Positions 1 through 8,936 of a DNA stretch of 64,000 nucleotides are shown piece by piece (positions within the stretch are counted from its first letter, which is position 1; each line of letters starts with the position of its first letter). The position numbers were made by a program, and so were the translations under genes. The notes beneath the pieces were generated by a model. The model was not told where the DNA came from. It did not search any database and was given only the letters and a program-made list of their open reading frames with translations. Source of the DNA: Peribacillus tepidiphilus (GTDB taxonomy: Bacteria > Bacillota > Bacilli > Bacillales > DSM-1321); assembly GCF_009466385.1 (NCBI RefSeq), contig NZ_WIAQ01000015.1:1-64000 (forward strand), given 5' to 3'.

Positions 1-162
1 CTTCCTTTATTTAGGGATTTAGTGTCGGTGTGGTAACCTCACTATTACCTAAATTTCAGGGGGTGGCAATTTTTTTGCTCAAAAAGCCCTCTAATATAGG
101 ATTTACTAACCTATTTACTATAAAAGTTTTGACAATACGACAAATAAAAAAGGGGGAAAAGT
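1..162. other. Leader before the first peptide-binding gene
   Basis: This 162-base stretch at the window edge has no convincing gene. The last bases carry a purine-rich ribosome site (AAAAAAGGGGG) just before the ATG at 163. A TTGACA-like hexamer near 128-133 has no matching -10 box at normal spacing, so I do not call a promoter. Confidence 0.4.
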
Positions 163-1797
163 ATGAAAAAGTTTTTGTCAATGTTGATGACTGCTTTGAT
201 GATCTTTGTTCTAGCTGCTTGTACAGCAGACAAGGATGCTGGAACGGAGCCAAAAGACGATGGGAAAGAGCAAGCAGCAGAAGGTAACAAAGAGAAGATA
301 TTGTACTTGAACAACGGTCAAGAACCAACTTCTTTTGATCCGCCAATCGGTTTTGATTCTGTTTCTTGGAATGCTTTAAACAACTTGATGGAAGGTTTAA
401 CGCGTTTAGGCGAAAATCACGAGCCTGAAGCTGCTACTGCTGAGAGATGGGATGTTTCAGAAGATGGAAAAGTGTATACATTCCATATCCGCGAAAATGC
501 CAAATGGTCAAACGGGGATGATGTAACAGCAAATGATTTCGTATTTGCTTGGAAACGTCTTTTAGACCCTGCGACTGGTTCACCAGCAGCTTTCTTAGGA
601 TACTTAATTGAAGGTGGAGAAGCATTTAACACGGGAAAGGGTACTGCTGATGATGTAAAAGTTAAAGCAGTTGACGCTAAAACATTAGAGGTTACTTTAA
701 CTAGTCCTCAAGCGTACTTCCTAAGCGTCATTGCAAACCCTGCATTTTTCCCAATCAATGAGAAAATAGCAAAGGAAAATCCCGAGTGGTTTGCCGAAGC
801 AGAAAGCTTTGTAGGAAACGGCCCATTCAATTTGTCTGAATGGGAGCATGATAGTCACTTTGTTATGGAAAAAAATAAGAACTATTGGGATGCAGAAAAT
901 GTGAAGCTTGATAAAATTCACTGGGCAATGATTGACGATCCTAATACGGAATACCAAATGTTCCAAACAGGTGAGCTTGACACTTCTGACGTTCCAGCTG
1001 AGTTGAGTGAACAGTTATTTAAAGAAGGAAAAGCTAAGGTTGAAGATCAAGCGGGAACCTATTTCTACCGTTTCAATGTTACGAAGGAACCGTTCCAAAA
1101 CAAGAACATTCGTAAAGCTTTCGCATTGGCTGTCGATCAACAGCAAATCGTTGATTTCGTAACGAAAAACAAAGAGAAGCCAGCCTATGGATTCGTTTCT
1201 TACGGTTTCACTGATCCATCTGGAAAAGACTTCCGTGAAACAAACGGAGATCTTTTAAAGACTAATGTGGAAGAAGCAAAAGCACTCTTGAAAAAAGGTA
1301 TGGAAGAGGAAGGGTATGACAAGCTTCCGGAAATCACGTTAACATACAGCACAAGCCCGGTTCACCAAAAGATTGCCGAAACACTTCAACAAATGTTCAA
1401 AGAAAACCTCGGTGTTGATGTGAAGCTTGCAAACATGGAATGGAACGTATTTTCTGAAGAGCAAAAAGCGCTTAAGTTCCAATTATCTCGTAGCTCATTC
1501 TTGGCTGATTATGCTGACCCAATCAACTTCCTTGAAAACTTCCAAACGGGTCATGCAATGAACCGTACAGGCTGGAGCAATGCAAAGTATGATCAGCTCA
1601 TTAAAGATGCTAAAAACGAAGCAGATGAAACAAAACGCTTTGAGCTCATGTATGAAGCTGAAAAACTATTATTCGAAGAAGCTCCTATCTTCAGCGTTCA
1701 TTTCTACAATCATGTCCAGCTGCAAAATCCTGATGTAACGGGAATCGTTCGTCACCCAGTTGGATACTTGGAATTAAAGTGGGCAGATAAGAAATAA
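163..1797 (+). CDS. Peptide ABC transporter substrate-binding lipoprotein (OppA/DppE family)
   Basis: The 544-residue protein begins with a lipoprotein signal peptide whose lipobox ends LAAC, putting the lipidated cysteine at residue 20. A charged, low-complexity linker follows, then an SBP_bac_5 body (WDVSEDGKVYTFHIR, NGDDVTANDFVFAWKRLLDP, and FQNKNIRKAFALAVDQQ near the middle). Family knowledge places it outside the membrane, handing oligopeptides to an Opp/Dpp-type permease. No permease follows; the next genes are ykfB, ykfC and ykfD, so murein-derived peptides are the likely ligands (inference). The ATG at 163 follows AAAAAAGGGGG. A terminator-like hairpin comes directly after the stop. 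Confidence 0.9.
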   Translation: MKKFLSMLMTALMIFVLAACTADKDAGTEPKDDGKEQAAEGNKEKILYLNNGQEPTSFDPPIGFDSVSWNALNNLMEGLTRLGENHEPEAATAERWDVSEDGKVYTFHIRENAKWSNGDDVTANDFVFAWKRLLDPATGSPAAFLGYLIEGGEAFNTGKGTADDVKVKAVDAKTLEVTLTSPQAYFLSVIANPAFFPINEKIAKENPEWFAEAESFVGNGPFNLSEWEHDSHFVMEKNKNYWDAENVKLDKIHWAMIDDPNTEYQMFQTGELDTSDVPAELSEQLFKEGKAKVEDQAGTYFYRFNVTKEPFQNKNIRKAFALAVDQQQIVDFVTKNKEKPAYGFVSYGFTDPSGKDFRETNGDLLKTNVEEAKALLKKGMEEEGYDKLPEITLTYSTSPVHQKIAETLQQMFKENLGVDVKLANMEWNVFSEEQKALKFQLSRSSFLADYADPINFLENFQTGHAMNRTGWSNAKYDQLIKDAKNEADETKRFELMYEAEKLLFEEAPIFSVHFYNHVQLQNPDVTGIVRHPVGYLELKWADKK

Positions 1798-1808
1798 TGT
1801 AAAAACGT

Positions 1809-1841
1809 AAAAGGGGTGTTCACATTGAACATCCCTTTTTA
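1809..1841 (+). terminator. Rho-independent terminator after the first binding protein
   Basis: An inverted repeat (AAAAGGG-TGTTCA against TGAACA-CCCTTTTT) forms a stem with a three-base loop and a T-run, starting 11 bases after the stop codon. It probably separates the binding-protein gene from ykfB or limits read-through. Confidence 0.8.
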
Positions 1842-2006
1842 GAAATGAAATAGGATAATAGAAAAGGAGAGAATAGAATAATTGAGCTGAATAAATACCG
1901 GTATGTTCCAGAACAAACACACATACTTTGACGTTCTTGTACATAAAGTTTCTTCTAATAAGTTTTCACCAAAGGCTTTGTTTAACCTACAAAAAGGATG
2001 ATTGAC

Positions 2007-3098
2007 ATGAAAATTCATTCTATTGAAACCTTTAAATTGGCAGTCCCATTGACGAAGCCATTTAAAACGGCACTTCGCACAGTGGAAACAGCTGAAGCAA
2101 TCGTTGTAAAAATAACTTGCGATAATGGAATCATAGGCTGGGGAGAAGCACCGCCAACCCTTGTTATTACTGGGGACAGTATGAACAGCATTGAGGCTGC
2201 TATTCAGATTGTACTTAAACCGTACCTTTTACATAAAAATCTATTAAACTACGAAGCAGTGTTTCAGGGATTGCAAACCGTTCTTGTCGGGAATTCGAGT
2301 GCAAAGGCTGCTGTAGATATGGCTTTGTATGATTGTATTGCCCAAAATGCTGGTCTTCCACTCTATCAGTTCCTTGGGGGTTACCACGACGAAATAGAAA
2401 CAGACTTCACTGTAAGCGTAAATAACCCAGAGGAAATGGGAGAAGATGCCGTTCAATACGTTCAAAAAGGCTTTAATGTTTTAAAAATAAAAGTAGGAAA
2501 AGATGATGTAGAAACGGATTTGGAACGAATGAAAGAAATTCGTCGTAGAGTGGGCTCACATATTAAAATCCGTCTAGATGCTAACCAAGGCTGGAAACCG
2601 AAAGACGCTATCAAAATCATCCGACGCATGGAGGACCTTGGTCTTGATATCGAGCTCGTCGAACAGCCTGTTAAAGCTCATGACATCGAAGGATTAAAGC
2701 AGGTGACAGATGCGGTTGACACACTCATCATGGCAGACGAAAGTGTTTTTTCTCCAAAACAAGCTCTAGAAGTGCTTCAAACACGCAGTGCCGATCTTAT
2801 CAACATTAAGCTTATGAAAGCTGGTGGAATCTATCAAGCTGAGATCATCAATAGATTAGCAGAAACATATGGTGTGGAGTGTATGGTAGGGAGCATGATT
2901 GAAACGAGACTTGGCATTACAGCTGCAGCTCACTTTGCTGCAAGCAAAAAAAATATTACTCGGTACGATTTTGATGCACCTCTTATGCTTGCTAAAGATG
3001 TCATTGAGGGTGGCATCCAATATGCTGGAAGAAAAATAACTTTACCGAAAGATAGCGGACTAGGAATTCAGAACGTAAATCTAGGAAACGAGGTATAA
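2007..3098 (+). CDS. ykfB: L-Ala-D/L-Glu dipeptide epimerase
   Basis: An enolase-superfamily enzyme of 363 residues that epimerises L-Ala-D-Glu, released from murein, to L-Ala-L-Glu. With the ATG at 2007 the key residues fall where they do in the B. subtilis enzyme: KIK lysines 160 and 162, metal ligands D191, E219 and D244, and K268 in KLMKAGG. That register and the AAAAGGA ribosome site at 1992-1997 favour 2007 over an ATG nine bases upstream. The N-terminal MR_MLE capping domain is intact. ykfC starts three bases after the stop and the C-terminal product would be its substrate pathway partner, so the two are probably one transcript. Confidence 0.93.
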   Translation: MKIHSIETFKLAVPLTKPFKTALRTVETAEAIVVKITCDNGIIGWGEAPPTLVITGDSMNSIEAAIQIVLKPYLLHKNLLNYEAVFQGLQTVLVGNSSAKAAVDMALYDCIAQNAGLPLYQFLGGYHDEIETDFTVSVNNPEEMGEDAVQYVQKGFNVLKIKVGKDDVETDLERMKEIRRRVGSHIKIRLDANQGWKPKDAIKIIRRMEDLGLDIELVEQPVKAHDIEGLKQVTDAVDTLIMADESVFSPKQALEVLQTRSADLINIKLMKAGGIYQAEIINRLAETYGVECMVGSMIETRLGITAAAHFAASKKNITRYDFDAPLMLAKDVIEGGIQYAGRKITLPKDSGLGIQNVNLGNEV

Positions 3099-3101
3099 AT
3101 C

Positions 3102-4022
3102 ATGGAAATAAGATGGGTAAACGTTCCGGTTGCAACAGTGTGGACTTTGTTTGATTCAGCCCGTGATCTAGATGCAAAAGCAATTGAAAATCCGGCAGAT
3201 GTATCATCCTGGCTACAAAATCAAACGTATGAAGAATTACTAGCTCTTTGTGAAAAAAATCTAGTTCAAACTCAATGCTTATACGGCGAAGAGGTGCTAA
3301 TTTTAGAGGAAAAGGAAGGATGGAGTCATATTTTCGCGGTAGATCAGCCTTCTTCAAAGGATAAAAGAGGCTATCCAGGCTGGATACCGACTCAGCAATT
3401 AATCAAGAATGATTCATTTTCATTGGCAAACAAACCGATTGCCGTAGTGACAGCAAAAAAAGCCACGCTGTATTCAGAAGAACAAATCGCTATTTTGGAA
3501 TTAAGCTATCAAACTCGCTTGCCATATGTTTCAGAAGAAAACGGCTATCTTAAAGTAGAAACACCTATGGGTCAAGCTCTGCTTAGAAAAGAAGAGGTCA
3601 CAGTGTTTTCATCACTCCAAGCTATTCCTAAAGGGAACGGTCAGGATATTGTGGCTGCAGGTGAGCAGTTTCTTGATTTGCCATATCTTTGGGGTGGTAT
3701 GAGCAGCTACGGATACGATTGCTCAGGATTCAGCTATTCTATGTGCAAAGCAAATGGCTACATCATCCCACGCGATGCTCACGACCAAGCTGCAAAAGGC
3801 GAAGAAGTGGATTTGAATCAACTTCTGCCTGGAGATTTATTGTTTTTTGCGTATGAGGAAGGGAAAGGGGCTATTCATCACGTTGGCATCTATTATGGGA
3901 ACGGGAAAATGCTTCATTCACCTAAAACTGGAAAAACAGTTGAAATCATTGAGTTAAAAGAGACCGTTTATGAAAAAGAACTATGTGCAGCAAGACGCTA
4001 CTGGCAGAATACGGAGGAATAA
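3102..4022 (+). CDS. ykfC: Gamma-D-glutamyl-L-amino acid endopeptidase, NlpC/P60 family
   Basis: 306 residues: about 165 residues of SH3-like repeats, then an NlpC/P60 papain-fold domain. The catalytic Cys is C207 in YDCSGF, with His at 259-260 in HHVGIYYG and a further His at 272 in MLHSPKTG. YkfC-type enzymes cut murein tripeptide-type fragments to give L-Ala-gamma-D-Glu, the substrate of YkfB just upstream. No signal peptide is visible, which fits a cytoplasmic recycling enzyme. ykfD begins two bases after the stop with GGAGG inside the end of this gene. Confidence 0.92.
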   Translation: MEIRWVNVPVATVWTLFDSARDLDAKAIENPADVSSWLQNQTYEELLALCEKNLVQTQCLYGEEVLILEEKEGWSHIFAVDQPSSKDKRGYPGWIPTQQLIKNDSFSLANKPIAVVTAKKATLYSEEQIAILELSYQTRLPYVSEENGYLKVETPMGQALLRKEEVTVFSSLQAIPKGNGQDIVAAGEQFLDLPYLWGGMSSYGYDCSGFSYSMCKANGYIIPRDAHDQAAKGEEVDLNQLLPGDLLFFAYEEGKGAIHHVGIYYGNGKMLHSPKTGKTVEIIELKETVYEKELCAARRYWQNTEE

Positions 4023-4024
4023 TC

Positions 4025-5035
4025 ATGGATACACAAGCATTGCTAGAAGTGAAATCTTTAAAAAAATACTTCAACATGGGAAAAGCGGGAGTATTAAAAG
4101 CAGTCGACGATGTTTCCTTTCAAATTTTTAAAGGAGAAACCTTTGGTGTGGTAGGAGAATCCGGCTGCGGTAAATCTACAATCGGCCGAACGATTATTGG
4201 GCTGTATGACGCTACTGACGGCGAGGTCCTTTACAACGGAAAAAATATTCATAAGATGAACAATAAAGAGCGCTTTGCCTTTCATAAAAAAATGCAAATG
4301 ATCTTTCAGGACCCTTACGCTTCTTTAAATCCTCGCTCAACAGTCGGGGAAATTATCTCAGAGCCGATGGAAGTTCATGGACTGTATAAGGATAAAAAGA
4401 AGCAAATGGAAAGAGTATATGAACTGCTTGAGGATGTAGGTTTGAATCGTGATCATGCGAACCGCTATCCGCACGAATTCAGCGGCGGCCAACGCCAAAG
4501 GATTGGGATCGCAAGAGCATTGGCTTTAGATCCTGAGTTCATCATTGCTGACGAGCCAATTTCTGCGCTTGATGTTTCCGTTCAAGCTCAAGTCGTGAAT
4601 CTATTAAGAAGGCTTCAAAAAGAAAAAGGACTCACTTATCTTTTCATCGCTCATGACTTATCCATGGTCAAACAAATCAGCGATCGAATCGGTGTAATGT
4701 ATTTAGGAAACCTTGTTGAGCTAACAACCAGTAACCAGCTTTATAAAAATCCGCTTCATCCATACACACAAGCTCTATTGTCTGCTATTCCCATTCCTGA
4801 TCCTGATGTGGAAGATAAGAGGGAGCGAATTATTTTACAAGGGGACCTTCCAAGTCCAATCAATCCTCCGAGCGGTTGCGTATTCCGTACTCGCTGTGCG
4901 CATGCGATGCCAGCTTGTGCAACGATGAAGCCGCAGTGGCAGGAAATTGACGAGAATCATTATGTTGCCTGTCATCTCTATAATAAGAAAGTAATGGGTG
5001 AGAGTAATCATTCCCAAATCGCTGCAACGAAATAG
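4025..5035 (+). CDS. ykfD: Oligopeptide ABC transporter ATP-binding protein (YkfD/OppF type)
   Basis: 336 residues from the ATG at 4025, preceded by GGAGGAATA; the frame is open further upstream but that lies inside ykfC. Walker A is GESGCGKST, the signature is FSGGQRQRIGIARAL, and Walker B is FIIADEPISALD. The cysteine-rich C-terminal oligo_HPY segment (CVFRTRC, CATMKP, ACHLY) is typical of peptide importers. Its cluster has no permease genes, so it must work with membrane subunits encoded elsewhere, possibly the dppBC pair 4 kb downstream (inference). It closely resembles the second OppF-type ATPase at 10788. Confidence 0.92.
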   Translation: MDTQALLEVKSLKKYFNMGKAGVLKAVDDVSFQIFKGETFGVVGESGCGKSTIGRTIIGLYDATDGEVLYNGKNIHKMNNKERFAFHKKMQMIFQDPYASLNPRSTVGEIISEPMEVHGLYKDKKKQMERVYELLEDVGLNRDHANRYPHEFSGGQRQRIGIARALALDPEFIIADEPISALDVSVQAQVVNLLRRLQKEKGLTYLFIAHDLSMVKQISDRIGVMYLGNLVELTTSNQLYKNPLHPYTQALLSAIPIPDPDVEDKRERIILQGDLPSPINPPSGCVFRTRCAHAMPACATMKPQWQEIDENHYVACHLYNKKVMGESNHSQIAATK

Positions 5036-5047
5036 AAAGGACAAACT

Positions 5048-5827
5048 ATGGAGTTTTTAAAAGAAGAGATCCTGCGCTTAGTTTCACAATGTGATGGAAG
5101 AGTGAGCGTGAGAATCGAGCTTAATGGTGAAGCGATCGATATCAAAGGCAATAATGTTTATTCTTCTGCTAGTTTAATAAAAATTCCTATTTTACTAGAA
5201 GGCTTCCGCCAAGTAGAGGCGGGAAAACTGCAGCTAGACCGTGTTTATGAATTGAAAGATGAAGAAAAAGTTGGCGGAGCGGGCGTGATCCAAGCATTAC
5301 ATGGTCAAAATTCGTACTCTTTACTAGACTTAATGACCTTGATGATTATCGTCTCTGATAATACCGCTACAAATCGGTTAATTGATATTATTGGAATGGA
5401 TTCCATCAATTCATGTATTTCATCGCTTGATCTGAAGCATACCGTCATAAATAGAAAAATGATGGATTTTATTTCGTTGCAGCAAGGAAAGGATAATTTG
5501 ACAACAGCAGCTGATATCGTGGCATGCTTGCGGAAAATAGAAGATGCCAGTTTTTTAACACCTGATAGTAGAGAGAAAATCCTGGGTATTCTTCATCATC
5601 AACAATTGCTTGACAAGCTGCCTGTCTTAATTGATCATAAAGAGATTTGGATCGCTAACAAAACAGGTGAGCTCCCAGGCGTGGAACACGACTGTGCGAT
5701 TTTGAAATACAAAGGAAAGACATTATATGTAGCCGTACTGGTTGACCAATTAAGAGACAAAAAGGCTGGTAGAGCCGTAATCAGTGAGATAGGAAAAATG
5801 TGCCAAGTGCTACTTGCAACAAGGTGA
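5048..5827 (+). CDS. Beta-lactamase-fold serine hydrolase
   Basis: 259 residues without a signal peptide. The three class A motifs are present: S42-L-I-K45 (SxxK), S103-D104-N105 (SDN) and K205-T206-G207 (KTG). The omega-loop glutamate of true class A beta-lactamases is not apparent: the region reads RKMMDFIS where RxExxLN is expected. A cytoplasmic peptidase or esterase is therefore more likely than antibiotic resistance. It starts 12 bases after ykfD, so it probably belongs to the murein-peptide operon and may act on D-amino-acid peptides or amides (inference). Confidence 0.85.
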   Translation: MEFLKEEILRLVSQCDGRVSVRIELNGEAIDIKGNNVYSSASLIKIPILLEGFRQVEAGKLQLDRVYELKDEEKVGGAGVIQALHGQNSYSLLDLMTLMIIVSDNTATNRLIDIIGMDSINSCISSLDLKHTVINRKMMDFISLQQGKDNLTTAADIVACLRKIEDASFLTPDSREKILGILHHQQLLDKLPVLIDHKEIWIANKTGELPGVEHDCAILKYKGKTLYVAVLVDQLRDKKAGRAVISEIGKMCQVLLATR

Positions 5828-6218
5828 TAAAATGCTAATCACAGAAAGTGATTAAACAGACAATAGAAGATATGAGGATTTTGTAGATTGTTATTTCCAA
5901 AGGCAGGAAACAAAAAATTATATACCAAACGCTGAAAACTTTATGATTTATAGTGACCTATATGAGTAATTCACAAAGCTTTATCCTAGCTTAAAAAATG
6001 TTTACAAACAATAAAAGTCAATGAACAACTCTGTCAAGAGAAGAACAAAAATAATTGAAATGTTTTAAAAATTGTTATAAAATAAAATGCTGAAAAGCGA
6101 GACAAGCATATTGCTTTTTCAATATAATTCCTTTACAATGAAAAACGTTAATCCTTATATGATAAGTAGGGATTAATTTTTTTTGTAAGAATAATTACAT
6201 ATACAGGGGGAAAAAAAG
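5828..6218 (+). promoter_or_regulatory. 391-base intergenic region with candidate promoter and leader hairpins
   Basis: No gene is evident. A promoter-like pair lies at 6055-6060 (TTGAAA) and 6078-6083 (TAAAAT) with a 17-base spacer. The presumed leader then holds a small hairpin (TGAAAAGC/GCTTTTTCA, about 6090-6125) and a terminator-like stem ending in eight T residues at 6148-6184. The ribosome site (CAGGGGGAAA) of the second binding protein follows about 20 bases later. Confidence 0.45.
6148..6184 (+). terminator. Terminator-like hairpin in the leader of the second binding-protein gene
   Basis: TTAATCC at 6148-6154 pairs with GGATTAA at 6170-6176, with an inner CTTAT/ATAAG pairing, followed directly by a run of eight T. 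It lies about 35 bases before a start codon and downstream of a plausible promoter. It could be an attenuator or the end of a short upstream transcript. Confidence 0.55.
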
Positions 6219-7799
6219 ATGAAAAGAAAGAATTGGATCTTTCTCACAGCGCTAGTTTTTAGCTTAATGGTCGTTCTTTCTGCATGTACTTCCAATGGTA
6301 CGAAGGAAGAAGGTAAAGAAAGTGAAAAAACTAGCAATACAAAACAAGATACATTCGTATATGGGATTGAAGGGGATCCTGGAAATGCCATTAATGTTAT
6401 TACGACAGGTGATCGTTTTGGATTGATGACAATTAAAGCAATCTATTCACCTTTATATATGTACAATAGTGCGGATGATATTAAATATTTTCTTGCTGAA
6501 AGCATGGAGCCGTCAGCTGACTTTTTAACTTACACAGCTAAGCTAAGAAAAGATGTAAAATGGCATGATGGCAAACCATTTACAGCTGATGACGTTGTTT
6601 TCACATATGAGCAAATGCTAAAAGAAGAAAATGGCGGCTGGGCACGTGGACAATTAATTTTCGACGGTAAGCCAGTTAAGGTTGAAAAGGTTGACGATTA
6701 TACAGTTAAGTTCACACTTCCAAGCGTAAGTATGAGCGCAATGGAAGCATTAGGTAACATTTTCATTATGCCTAAGCATATTTATGAGGGTGAAAAGAAC
6801 ATCGCAAACAGCCCGAAAAACGCACATCCAATCGGAACTGGCCCTTATAAATTTAAGGAATACAAAGCTGGAGAAAGCTTAACGTTTGAGAAAAACGAAG
6901 ATTACTTCTTAGGTGCACCAAGCATTGATAAGGTTGTATTCCGTATTATTGCAGATCCTAATACTGCTACAATCGCGCTTCAAAAAGGTGAAATCGACGC
7001 ATTGGCTATTTCACCATTTGATGTAAAGAAATTTGAAAATGACAAGAATGTTACTGTGCTGCCATATGACGAAGGTCGTGTCGGCTACATGGCATTCAAC
7101 ATGGGTTCAAAAACCGTTCAGGATAAAAATGTACGTAAAGCTATTCTTTATGCACTAAATCGTGATGAAATTATCAAAGCAAGCTATATATCTGATGAAT
7201 ATGCTGAGCCTGCGTATTCCTTCTTACCAAGAAAAGCAACATACTACACTGACAATGTTGAAAAGCATGATTATAATGTAGAAAAAGCGAAGGAACTGTT
7301 AGGCGGCAAAAAACTGAACTTGAAATTGGCGTATACTGCGAACAATACTTTCCAACAAAAGCAAGCAGCTGTTATACAGCAAAACTTAAAAGCGGTTGGC
7401 ATTCATTTAGAGCTTGTGGGAATGGATTCAACAGCTCTATTCCAAAAGCTTGAAACAGAGCACAGTGACTTTGATATGTACTTAAACGGATATATCATGG
7501 GAATTGACCCAGATACATTTAACTCCTTGTTCGTAACTGGCTCTCCTTCAAACTACATGCATTACAGTAATCCAAAAGTAGATGAGCTGTTCAACAAAGG
7601 TCGTGTGGAAACAGACGAAGCGAAGAGACAGCAAATCTATGAGGAGCTACAAAAAACGATTATCGATGACGCAGTATTCTACCCAATCACAGAAAATAAA
7701 CGTATTTTAGCTGTTGATTCAAATCTTACAGGCATTGAAGAAGCAGGATTAGTTCCTGTTTACACGTTTGAAGATCTGTCTAAGCTTTCTTTTAAATAA
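6219..7799 (+). CDS. Peptide ABC transporter substrate-binding lipoprotein (OppA/DppE family)
   Basis: 526 residues with a lipoprotein signal; the lipobox LSAC places the modified cysteine at residue 23. A short Gly/Lys/Glu linker leads into the SBP_bac_5 domain (KDVKWHDGKPFTADDVVFTYEQ, IGTGPYKFKEYKAGE, NVRKAILYALNRDEI). It is only distantly similar to the binding protein at 163. A strong terminator separates it from dppB, but gene order suggests it is the receptor for the dppBCDF transporter. Ligand class is inferred from the murein-peptide genes upstream. Confidence 0.9.
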   Translation: MKRKNWIFLTALVFSLMVVLSACTSNGTKEEGKESEKTSNTKQDTFVYGIEGDPGNAINVITTGDRFGLMTIKAIYSPLYMYNSADDIKYFLAESMEPSADFLTYTAKLRKDVKWHDGKPFTADDVVFTYEQMLKEENGGWARGQLIFDGKPVKVEKVDDYTVKFTLPSVSMSAMEALGNIFIMPKHIYEGEKNIANSPKNAHPIGTGPYKFKEYKAGESLTFEKNEDYFLGAPSIDKVVFRIIADPNTATIALQKGEIDALAISPFDVKKFENDKNVTVLPYDEGRVGYMAFNMGSKTVQDKNVRKAILYALNRDEIIKASYISDEYAEPAYSFLPRKATYYTDNVEKHDYNVEKAKELLGGKKLNLKLAYTANNTFQQKQAAVIQQNLKAVGIHLELVGMDSTALFQKLETEHSDFDMYLNGYIMGIDPDTFNSLFVTGSPSNYMHYSNPKVDELFNKGRVETDEAKRQQIYEELQKTIIDDAVFYPITENKRILAVDSNLTGIEEAGLVPVYTFEDLSKLSFK

Positions 7800-7816
7800 T
7801 TTTTCGTAAAAATTTT

Positions 7817-7858
7817 AGAAAAACCTTGCCCATATCATGATTTGGGCAAGGTTTTTTC
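7817..7858 (+). terminator. Rho-independent terminator after the second binding protein
   Basis: AAACCTTGCCCA pairs with TGGGCAAGGTTT around a ten-base loop and is followed by a T-run. Such a terminator between receptor and permease genes often lets the receptor be made in excess. Confidence 0.85.
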
Positions 7859-7978
7859 CGTAAACTTTACAGATGCTATGTTTGTACGATATGGGTTTAT
7901 AGGCTTGATTTTTCAACTGCTTCCTGAAATTTGCGATAAAATCTATGTACTAAAAAAATGAATTGAGGGGGGAAAAGG

Positions 7979-8932
7979 ATGCTGCACTATATTGTAAAGA
8001 GATTACTACAAGCCATTCCGCTATTATTCCTTATTTCTGTTATTTGCTTTATGCTCATCCAGCTTGCTCCGTATGATGCGGTCGATGCGATGACCACACC
8101 AAATATGACAGAAGAGACTGTACAACTCATTAAAGAAAAATACGGTTTGGACAAGCCGGCCTATGTTCAGTATTTTTACTGGATCAAAGGAATTTTGCAA
8201 GGGAATTTAGGGTATTCCATTGTAACCCATCAAAGTATCGCCGAGGATTTAATGACGAGAATCCCAAATACGATTGCACTTGTTCTACCGGCTTATATAG
8301 TAGCTCTATTTTTGGCGATTGTACTTGGTCTAGTTGCAGGTGCAAAAAAAGGGAAATGGGCAGATAAATGGATTGATGGATTTTGTTCGATTGGGATTTC
8401 CATTCCTAGCTTTTGGTTTGCGATGATTTTGATTTTTATTTTTGGTTATCGCTTAAACTTACTCCCGATTCTTGGAATGAATACAATTGGACAAGAAGAA
8501 TCGATTCAAGATCTCGTTATGCATTTGATTCTGCCATGTACGGTTTTGACTTTTGCCTTTTTACCTGAATTGACGAGATTCGTACGCTCATCTACAATCG
8601 GGCAGCTTTCAGAGGATTATGTAATGGTTCAAAAAGCATATGGAGAATCAGGTTTTATGATTTTATACAAGCATGTTCTTCGCAATGTACTACTTCCCAT
8701 TGTGACAATCGTGGGGATGAGCCTTCCCATTTTAGTGACAGGAGCTTTCGTTACTGAAACAGTTTTCGGATGGCCAGGCATTGGTCCGTATTTCGTCAAG
8801 GCGATACAAGGCTTTGATTATCCTGTCGTTATGGCGATTATGCTATTGTCCTCTTCTCTTGTAATTATAGGAAACCTGCTTTCTGATATTTTGTATGTCA
8901 TCATAGATCCAAGAATTAAGGAAATGAGGTGA
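7979..8932 (+). CDS. dppB: Peptide ABC transporter permease, DppB/OppB type
   Basis: 317 residues with six predicted membrane segments and the N-terminal signature of the family (YIVKRLLQAIPLLFLISVICFMLIQLAP). The binding-protein-dependent transport domain includes the EAA-like loop around YGESGFMILYKHVLRNVLLP. It pairs with DppC to form the membrane channel. The ATG at 7979 follows GAGGGGGGAAAAGG. dppC begins four bases after its stop, so the four dpp genes form one operon. Confidence 0.93.
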   Translation: MLHYIVKRLLQAIPLLFLISVICFMLIQLAPYDAVDAMTTPNMTEETVQLIKEKYGLDKPAYVQYFYWIKGILQGNLGYSIVTHQSIAEDLMTRIPNTIALVLPAYIVALFLAIVLGLVAGAKKGKWADKWIDGFCSIGISIPSFWFAMILIFIFGYRLNLLPILGMNTIGQEESIQDLVMHLILPCTVLTFAFLPELTRFVRSSTIGQLSEDYVMVQKAYGESGFMILYKHVLRNVLLPIVTIVGMSLPILVTGAFVTETVFGWPGIGPYFVKAIQGFDYPVVMAIMLLSSSLVIIGNLLSDILYVIIDPRIKEMR

Positions 8933-8936
8933 TAGA

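Noticed and set aside
128-133. TTGACA near the first gene as a -35 box
   Set aside because: At 16-18 bases spacing it would put the -10 box in the G-rich ribosome site, where none is present.
5048-5827. Antibiotic-resistance beta-lactamase
   Set aside because: There is no signal peptide and no omega-loop glutamate, and the gene sits in a murein-peptide operon.
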